NCBI GenBank assembly: GCA_043808325.1
Contig: JAZDEY010000011.1
Location: 1-19,582, forward strand
Source of the DNA: JAZDEY01 sp043808325 [NCBI: Candidatus Eiseniibacteriota bacterium]
Lineage (GTDB): Bacteria; Arandabacterota; Arandabacteria; Arandabacterales
DNA length: 19,582 nucleotides
Direction of reading: 5' to 3'
Numbering within the stretch: position 1 is the stretch's first letter; every line of letters begins with the position of its first letter. The translations under genes were made by a program, and so were the position numbers. The notes under the pieces are model-generated. The model ran no database searches, was not told the origin of the DNA, and saw only the letters and a program-made list of their open reading frames with translations. Of the stretch, positions 15,042-19,582 are shown piece by piece.

Positions 15042-15782
15042 ATGAAGAAGTGTTACCAAGCTTTTTTTGCCGGCCTCGTGTGCCTGGTCCTCGCGGCCCC
15101 CGTACTGGCCATTGAGATCGATCCCGCGGACGTCCTCGAGGGCACTCCTATTCCCATCGGAGGGGGCAGCCCCCTCGGCTGTGGCACCACGATTTATGAG
15201 AACATAGGAACGACCTACTTCTACTCGAGCTCGCTCACCCGGAACGTGCTCGACGACGGCAATTTCCCACCGGGCACTGCGCCTGTCTGCATGGGCTGTG
15301 TTCAGCTCGCTTGGCAGCAGAGGACCCAGCAGCAGCTCTATGTAGCCGTGGATTTCTATGACACCGTCGTCCCGGGCGGACCGGTATGCAATCTCACTTG
15401 GCTCGGCGGCTTCACCGTAAACTTCGGAGTCGTAGCCGTGGGTGGCTGGATCTCGAATCCGATCGATATTTCCGCGACTCCCATCACGTTCCCGGACGAC
15501 AGCTGGTGCGTCCAGATGAGGTTCTTCAGGTTGCTCTCCCCGCTCACGTACTCGACCGTCGCCCATGTGTTTTTCGCAAACGGCGGGCCGACCGTCGGGT
15601 CGAACAACGGAACGGTGTTCTGGTGGGATGCGAACAACAATGGCACGTTCGACTGCCCCAGCGAAGCATACTCCTTCGCTGTACCGAACCTGTCACAGTT
15701 CTATCTCAAGCTCTCGGCGACGCTAACACCGAGCGCGACTGAGTCATCGAGCTGGGGGACCATAAAGGCGCTCTATCGTTAG
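15042..15782 (+). CDS. Secreted 246-aa protein of unknown function with SWGxIK tail
   Basis: A signal peptide (MKKCYQAFFAGLVCLVLAAPVLA, cleavage probably after residue 23) is followed by a mostly beta-type sequence rich in aromatic residues, Gly, Asn and Thr, with cysteines (GCGTT, PVCMGCVQLAW, DSWCVQM, TFDCPSE). It resembles small secreted or surface proteins of beta-sandwich type, but I do not recognise a family. The protein ends SSSWGTIKALYR at the stop. The ATG at 15042 has AAGGAGGT eight bases upstream and begins the signal peptide; the open frame from 14946 only extends through the leader. It is a single-gene unit with its own promoter and a strong terminator. Confidence 0.75.
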   Translation: MKKCYQAFFAGLVCLVLAAPVLAIEIDPADVLEGTPIPIGGGSPLGCGTTIYENIGTTYFYSSSLTRNVLDDGNFPPGTAPVCMGCVQLAWQQRTQQQLYVAVDFYDTVVPGGPVCNLTWLGGFTVNFGVVAVGGWISNPIDISATPITFPDDSWCVQMRFFRLLSPLTYSTVAHVFFANGGPTVGSNNGTVFWWDANNNGTFDCPSEAYSFAVPNLSQFYLKLSATLTPSATESSSWGTIKALYR

Positions 15783-15820
15783 TCTACCTACGCGGGCCCT
15801 CGATCTGAACTATGACCCCA

Positions 15821-15854
15821 ACTGCACAGGCGAAATCCTGTGCAGTTTCTTTTT
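15821..15854 (+). terminator. Intrinsic (Rho-independent) terminator
   Basis: ACTGCACAGG (15821-15830) pairs perfectly with CCTGTGCAGT (15837-15846) around a six-base loop CGAAAT, followed by the T-rich tail TTCTTTTT. It is 39 bases after the stop of the 246-aa gene and is the only classical terminator I can defend in the window. Confidence 0.88.
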
Positions 15855-15999
15855 GCGCCCCCACTTTCTCACTTTGGACAGTCTAGGCAATTCCTGGTTA
15901 TAAGGATCCGGCGCACAGCGATAGGTAACCAGTCCTAGCAGCAAGCCGTACCCCGCGACCTTTGCGTTGGGGCCACCTCAAGCCTAATGCCTTCTTGAT
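15855..15999. other. Intergenic stretch before repeat copy D
   Basis: No gene, promoter or structure that I can support. It connects the terminator to repeat copy D. Confidence 0.3.
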
Positions 16000-16188
16000 G
16001 CTGGGGTAGAGGGATCTTAGGGGAGCGAGGCCACTAGCTGGCTCAGCTCAAGGCACTCCTCCGACTTCAGAAAGTTGCGAAAATTGCCCAACGAGGCCTG
16101 CCAGCGTCCTCACCATGGTTTCTTTGTCGCACTCAAGCAATGCCACTGGCTTCTGCTGCGTGGGTCACGATGTCTGTTCCCAACCCCA
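16000..16188 (-). repeat. Interspersed repeat, copy D
   Basis: This 189-base unit is the closest relative of copy A. The minus strand from TGG (16103-16101) to TAA (16019-16017) gives 29 codons, starting WQASLGNFRNFLKSEECLE and ending VASLP-stop. Compared with copy A over these codons I count 20 base differences, 11 at third positions, and the stop codon itself differs (TAA versus TGA) while its place is kept. An in-frame TGA lies three codons before the Trp. Confidence 0.8.
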
Positions 16189-16207
16189 TATATACGCAAG
16201 GGTTGGG
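16179..16207. repeat. Inverted repeat at the end of copy D
   Basis: CCCAACCC (16179-16186) and GGGTTGGG (16200-16207) are perfectly complementary around 13 bases. Shorter CAACC/GGTTG pairs occur at the same place after copies A and C. It ends directly at the -35 box of the next gene and could be an operator or the boundary of the repeat. Confidence 0.5.
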
Positions 16208-16237
16208 TAGACAAGAAGCGGAGCTTTCCTGTATACT
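16208..16237 (+). promoter_or_regulatory. Possible promoter for the BNR propeller gene
   Basis: TAGACA (16208-16213) and TATACT (16232-16237) are separated by 18 bases. The leader to the start codon is then about 115 bases. Confidence 0.45.
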
Positions 16238-16357
16238 TGTAGTCGTAGCGGACTTAACGCACGATGCAGGCATGGAACGGTGGTGCATGCCTTCTTTGAG
16301 AGCCTGTAATGGAAACTCGTTTGCTCCTTCTGGCAGACAGGGAGGTGATTGGTCTTG

Positions 16358-17656
16358 ATGGCAGCACGCTGTTTGCCCATATCTGCGGCTGTCGCAGTGC
16401 TTGTTCTCACGCTTGCGTCATCTGGGTTTTCCGAGTGGCAGCACTCGGGACTTGATAGCTCGCAGGTCGATGACGTCGTTTTCCGTGCTGGCAACGCCGA
16501 TGTAGCCTATGCGGCAAACTACGGTTTCAGTCAAGGCGTGTACAAATCAACCGATGCGGGCTCCACTTGGACCCTATCTCATGCAAGCGGCTGGGCACAT
16601 GGGCTGGCCGTAGGCCCGGTCGGCACAGATGCAGTCTACGCCATACATAGAGAGGCGATATTCAGATCCTTGGACGGCGGTGCTACCTGGGTGAAAAAGA
16701 ACAAGGGTTTCAGTTTTGATGCCGGATACGGCCCTTCAGACATCGTTGTCAATCCGGCTCATGCCGAGAGTGTGTACTTAACGACAGGTGGTATGCTTGG
16801 TGGCGGCGGGGTCTTTTGCAGCCCGGATCAAGGAGACAATTGGAATCGGATTGAGATGCCGTATATCAGCTGGAAAGGCCCCATTGATATTGACCCTTTG
16901 AATACTGCTAGGATCTATGTGGCAGAGGGATGGGATGGGCCCCTTCTTCGCACGCTGGACGGTGGCGATAACTGGACCGGCATCTACCCCGACGTCATCG
17001 GGGACATTGCGATCAATCCTCTGAACCCGGACATCATCTATATCACAGTTTCTGGAGACTCTGCCGTGTATCGTTCCGAGGACGGAGGAGACACTTGGAC
17101 TGGTTTCGGGGCCGAGGCTGGCCTCGGGGTCTGGGCAACAGGTGTTGCCGTCAATCCGGTGAATCCGGCCATTGTTTATGCGATAGGCCAAGGGGTTTAC
17201 AGAAGTGATGACGGCGGCACTGCCTGGTCTGATTTCGGTGCAGGGCTACCCGAAGGTGAGTACCTTAGTTCGATCGCGGTTGACAGCGAATTAGGGACGA
17301 CGCTACTGGTTGGCACCTATCAACGCGGAATCTACCGACGCAGTGAGTCGCTGTCAGGGGTCGGGAGGAAGACTGAGTCAAAACAGGTGTTCTTGACTGC
17401 AAGCCCCAATCCGTTCAAGGGCGAGACCGCGATAGCGTATCAGCTCCCCATGGCATCGCAGATGTCGATCGCGGTCTATGATGTTTCTGGAAGAGAGGTA
17501 GCGGCCTTGGTAGACCGCAGCGAAGCGACCGGTCTGCATCAGATAATCTGGGACGGCCGAGACCTCAATGGGCGGCTGGTAGGGCCAGGCATCTACTACG
17601 TGGAGATTCAGGGCGGCCAAGCGAGTGCGGTCAAACCGATCGTGCTCCTTAGGTAA
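16358..17656 (+). CDS. Secreted BNR/sortilin-type propeller with T9SS-like C-terminal domain
   Basis: After a signal peptide (MAARCLPISAAVAVLVLTLASS) the 432-residue protein has at least six BNR-type repeats with the Asp-box: STDAGSTW (about 63), SLDGGATW (103), SPDQGDNW (154), TLDGGDNW (198), SEDGGDTW (239) and SDDGGTAW (283), plus a partial one near 325. The C-terminus (about 347-432) has ASPNPFKGETAIAYQLP, VYDVSGREVAAL, WDGRDLNG and GIYYVEIQ, the pattern of FlgD-like/T9SS type A sorting domains. It is thus probably an exported, surface-attached or released protein. Start ATG 16358 is 12 bases after GGAGG (16341-16345); TTG at 16355 or 16349 has better spacing and is possible. It lacks the TWGxIK tail of its neighbours. 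Confidence 0.85.
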   Translation: MAARCLPISAAVAVLVLTLASSGFSEWQHSGLDSSQVDDVVFRAGNADVAYAANYGFSQGVYKSTDAGSTWTLSHASGWAHGLAVGPVGTDAVYAIHREAIFRSLDGGATWVKKNKGFSFDAGYGPSDIVVNPAHAESVYLTTGGMLGGGGVFCSPDQGDNWNRIEMPYISWKGPIDIDPLNTARIYVAEGWDGPLLRTLDGGDNWTGIYPDVIGDIAINPLNPDIIYITVSGDSAVYRSEDGGDTWTGFGAEAGLGVWATGVAVNPVNPAIVYAIGQGVYRSDDGGTAWSDFGAGLPEGEYLSSIAVDSELGTTLLVGTYQRGIYRRSESLSGVGRKTESKQVFLTASPNPFKGETAIAYQLPMASQMSIAVYDVSGREVAALVDRSEATGLHQIIWDGRDLNGRLVGPGIYYVEIQGGQASAVKPIVLLR

Positions 17657-17832
17657 GAAGAAGTCCCCCGAGAGTGCCGGGCCAAGATGTGCTTCTCAGC
17701 ACTGAGACACGTCCCGCTTGACGTTCCCCCAGGCACTGACCCGGCCTGGATCAACGACGGGGGCACGCCCATAGCCTCAGTTCACCTCCGTGACACGCCC
17801 GCAGAGATGATGGAAACTCAGGTGTGGGGTTC
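17657..17832. other. Intergenic stretch before repeat copy E
   Basis: No gene or structure that I can support. An open frame starting at 17687 runs through this stretch and the repeat but has no coding signature. Confidence 0.3.
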
Positions 17833-17922
17833 TCATCGGAAGGAGGCCATCAATTGGCTTATCTCCAGGCACTCCCCCGACCTCAGAAAGTTGCGAAAGT
17901 CGTCCTGTATGGCCTGCCAGCG
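17833..17922 (-). repeat. Interspersed repeat, copy E
   Basis: The minus strand from TGG (17919-17917) to TGA (17835-17833) again gives exactly 29 codons, starting WQAIQDDFRNFLRSGECLE. It shares the GTCGTCCTGTATGGCCTGCC variant with copy C. The part distal to the Trp codon (GTCCTCACCATGG in copies A and D) is absent here, so this copy is truncated on its right side. It lies about 55 bases upstream of the promoter of the decayed beta-helix gene. Confidence 0.75.
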
Positions 17923-17969
17923 TTTACTTCAGCAGGAGACCTGGACTGATCCTTCTGGTCTGGCGTCCC

Positions 17970-18026
17970 TTTTCGTGCTATACTGGAAATCCAACGTAAC
18001 GGCAGAGCTGAAAGGAGGGTCGTCCC
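17970..18026 (+). promoter_or_regulatory. Extended -10 promoter and leader of the decayed beta-helix gene
   Basis: TATACT (17979-17984) is preceded by TG (17976-17977) in TTCGTGCTATACT. The leader GCAGAGCTGAAAGGAGGG closely matches that before 10198, and the distance from the -10 box to the ATG is 42 bases in both. Confidence 0.6.
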
Positions 18027-19305
18027 ATGAAGCGTATGCTACTGGCATTGGGCCTGGTTGTTCTTGTCACTGGCCAGGCCCGTGCGCGCACTTGGGCGAT
18101 AAGGTCTGATGGAAGTGGGGATGCTCCAACTGTCCGCGCGGGTCTTGACTCGGCGCGGGCCGGGGATACGGTACTCGTGTATCCGGGAGAATATGAGGTG
18201 GCCGGGGGCCCCGTCAGGGACTACGTGAATCTGGTCAGTTACGGCGGCCGCGATGTAACGACCTTATACAACAGCACCGAGCCGGACACCCCGATAATCT
18301 ACCCTGGGTGCGACGGGGTGCTCATAAAGGGCTTTTGCTTCAGACGGGTGCGACAATATCTGGTTCAGGGAATATTCGCAGGCGGGTGCGACCGGCCGCC
18401 TCTCCAGCGCAACGAGTTCGTCGAGAATTCCTTCATTGACCTGGCCGCCACCGACTGGGGAGGAGGAATCTGCCTCTACGAAGGTGGCTCAGCACTTATC
18501 GCAAACAACATCTTTGTCCGCTGTGCGGGTTACGATGCTGGAGGGGCTATATGCTGTAGTGACCAGGCGTCTGCCTTGATTAGGGGCAACGAGTTCTACG
18601 ACTGTCAGTCGCAGTTTGGTGGCGCTATCTCCGGTAGTGGGGGGGGCTCGGTCGAAATCACGGACAACCTCTTTGTCGGGAATTACTCCTGGAAGCAGGG
18701 CGGGGCCATATGGTGCAACTATGGTGAGGTCCCGCTTATCGAGCGCAACACCTTCAAGGACAACAGCGCTTCCTCCGGCGGAGGCGGCATGTTCTTCCAG
18801 CGGTGCACGAGCCAGGTCAGGTACAACATTCTGGACGGCAATGAGGCCGAGTATGGAGGAGGCCTTGTTGCGGGATTGGAGTCTCACGCGATCTGCGAGA
18901 TGAATACCTTCTACGGAAACCGCGCGACGGCCGGCGGATCGGGGATCTTCGGGGCGGGCGGGACAATCCTTGAGGTGCGGAACTGCGTTCTCGCGGCGTG
19001 AGCGGATCGTTACGCGATTGAGTGCGTGGGTGTGGCCACATCCTCACTGGACTGCAACGACCTTTGGGGTAACTGGGGCGACTACGCGGGTTGCGCCCCG
19101 GGTGCATTGGACTTCCGCGAAGATCCGTTGCTCTGCTCGACGGCAGATGGAATGGAATGTCTGTATTTGCAGGAGTGCTCGCCGTGCGTCGCGAGGCCCG
19201 GCTGTGGGCAGGTGGGGGCCTATGGGGTCCGTTGTGACTGTGGTGGGGGCCCTTCAGCCGCGCTGCCGACGACTTGGGGTGCTCTCAAGTCCCATGTACA
19301 GGTAG
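18027..19305 (+). pseudogene. Decayed secreted parallel beta-helix protein with two lesions
   Basis: The frame opens with a signal peptide (MKRMLLALGLVVLVTGQARA) and has beta-helix repeats: ALIANNIFVRC, AGGAICC, ALIRGNEFYDC, GGAISG, VEITDNLFVGN, QGGAIWCN, LIERNTFKDN, AICEMNTFYGN. It stops at TGA 18999-19001 after 324 residues, in the middle of a repeat (LEVRNCVLAA). The same frame continues with clear homology to the usual end of such proteins (SLDCNDLWGN, DPLLC, LYLQECSPC). Near 19291-19293 one extra C shifts the frame: reading without it gives PTTWGALKSMYR and a stop at 19303-19305, the cluster's shared tail. As written, the tail becomes SHVQVEG and runs on to a stop shortly after 19349. 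A truncated 324-residue product could still be made and exported. Confidence 0.75.
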
Positions 19306-19307
19306 AA

Positions 19308-19329
19308 GGCCCTCAGGGCATGCAGGGCC
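19308..19329 (+). other. GC-rich hairpin after the decayed gene
   Basis: GGCCCT (19308-19313) pairs with AGGGCC (19324-19329) two bases after the ancestral stop. There is no T-run; a weak terminator for the convergent genes is possible. Confidence 0.25.
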
Positions 19330-19348
19330 CTCGGCGTGGCTCAGAAGG

Positions 19349-19582
19349 CTAGGGACGCACAACCACCGTGGTATCACCGCCCCAGTCACAGTCAATCATC
19401 TCGACGTGGCGCTCCCACGTTATCGGTTCCGTCACTGGTAGCGGCACACGGATCGCAACCGTTGGCTGCAAGTAGGTGCCACCCTCAACCGGCGGACAGT
19501 TGTCGCCCGGCACCATCACGCTGTAGGCAACGGTCGTACCGCTGCTCGTCACCTCGAGGCTGTTCAGCCAGATGCCGCCACC
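19349..19582 (-). CDS. C-terminal part of an unidentified protein (cut by window edge)
   Basis: The minus-strand frame is open from the right edge to a TAG at 19351-19349, giving 77 residues. They read GGGIWLNSLEVTSSGTTVAY, then SVMVPGDNC, PTVAIRVPLP and a terminal CDWGGDTTVVVRP. The order G-x-x-I/V-x-x-I..., Y-x-V-x-x-PG-x-x-C, Q-P-x-x-x-x-R-V-P is reminiscent of PrcB C-terminal-type domains found in small secreted proteins, but the match is by eye and weak. It is convergent with the decayed beta-helix gene. Confidence 0.45.
   Translation of the reverse strand, partial: GGGIWLNSLEVTSSGTTVAYSVMVPGDNCPPVEGGTYLQPTVAIRVPLPVTEPITWERHVEMIDCDWGGDTTVVVRP

Noticed and set aside
14769-15566. 265-codon minus-strand open frame over the leader and the 246-aa gene
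   Set aside because: Its ending resembles that of the frame at 16165-16494 only because both lie in the DNA repeat; the plus-strand gene has a signal peptide, Shine-Dalgarno site and terminator.
9911-17922. CRISPR array
   Set aside because: The repeats are 90-190 bases long, diverged, kilobases apart and separated by genes rather than spacers.
17687-18109. 140-codon plus-strand open frame across repeat copy E and the start of the beta-helix gene
   Set aside because: It overlaps the promoter, leader and signal peptide of the gene at 18027 in another frame and shows no domain or Shine-Dalgarno support.
18999-19001. TGA as selenocysteine or reassigned codon
   Set aside because: Other genes in the window end in TGA, tRNA-Trp has a CCA anticodon, no SECIS-like hairpin is evident after the codon, and a second lesion downstream favours decay.

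Overview
The window is about 60% GC and reads as a bacterial chromosome segment. Its left third carries housekeeping genes: moeA, recD2, uvrA and tRNA-Trp. Its right two thirds are an accessory cluster of secreted or surface proteins. A T9SS/FlgD-like C-terminal domain, DUF11 repeats, parallel beta-helices and BNR/sortilin propellers together suggest a member of the FCB supergroup or a related uncultured candidate phylum. That placement is inference; there is no rRNA here to fix it.

Layout: 1-56 holds the start of a minus-strand gene resembling an IS630-type transposase. moeA (189-1484) and recD2 (1481-3634) overlap by four bases. uvrA (4009-6765) has its own promoter (TTGCAC-N17-TATAAT). tRNA-Trp (6800-6876) follows, with a promoter that begins inside the end of uvrA. 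From 7032 come secreted-protein genes: a 141-aa Ig-like protein plus a 736-aa DUF11 protein (7032-9769); a paralogous 141-aa protein plus a beta-helix lipoprotein (10198-11866); a divergent two-component pair, CheY-like regulator (12308-12697, minus) and FHA-GAF histidine kinase (12878-14503, plus); a 246-aa secreted protein with a clear terminator (15042-15854); a BNR propeller with a T9SS-like tail (16358-17656); and a decayed beta-helix gene (18027-19305). A minus-strand gene runs off the right edge.

Three signals tie the accessory cluster together. First, five otherwise unrelated or only partly related secreted proteins end at the stop codon in the same tail, [ST]-W-G-x-[IL]-K-[AS]-x-[FY]-[RK]; in the decayed gene the tail is seen after removing one extra base. 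Second, five copies of an interspersed repeat lie between the genes, four of them upstream of plus-strand genes of the secreted cluster. On the minus strand each encodes a conserved segment of the form WQAxxDDFRNFLRSEECLE, and in four copies the frame runs exactly 29 codons from Trp to the stop. Third, three of the genes share an extended -10 promoter (CGTGSTATAMT) and a leader ending in GAGYTGAAAGGRGG or close to it. The combination looks like a cassette layout: shared upstream block, variable secreted body, shared C-terminal tag. I cannot name a described system that matches it.
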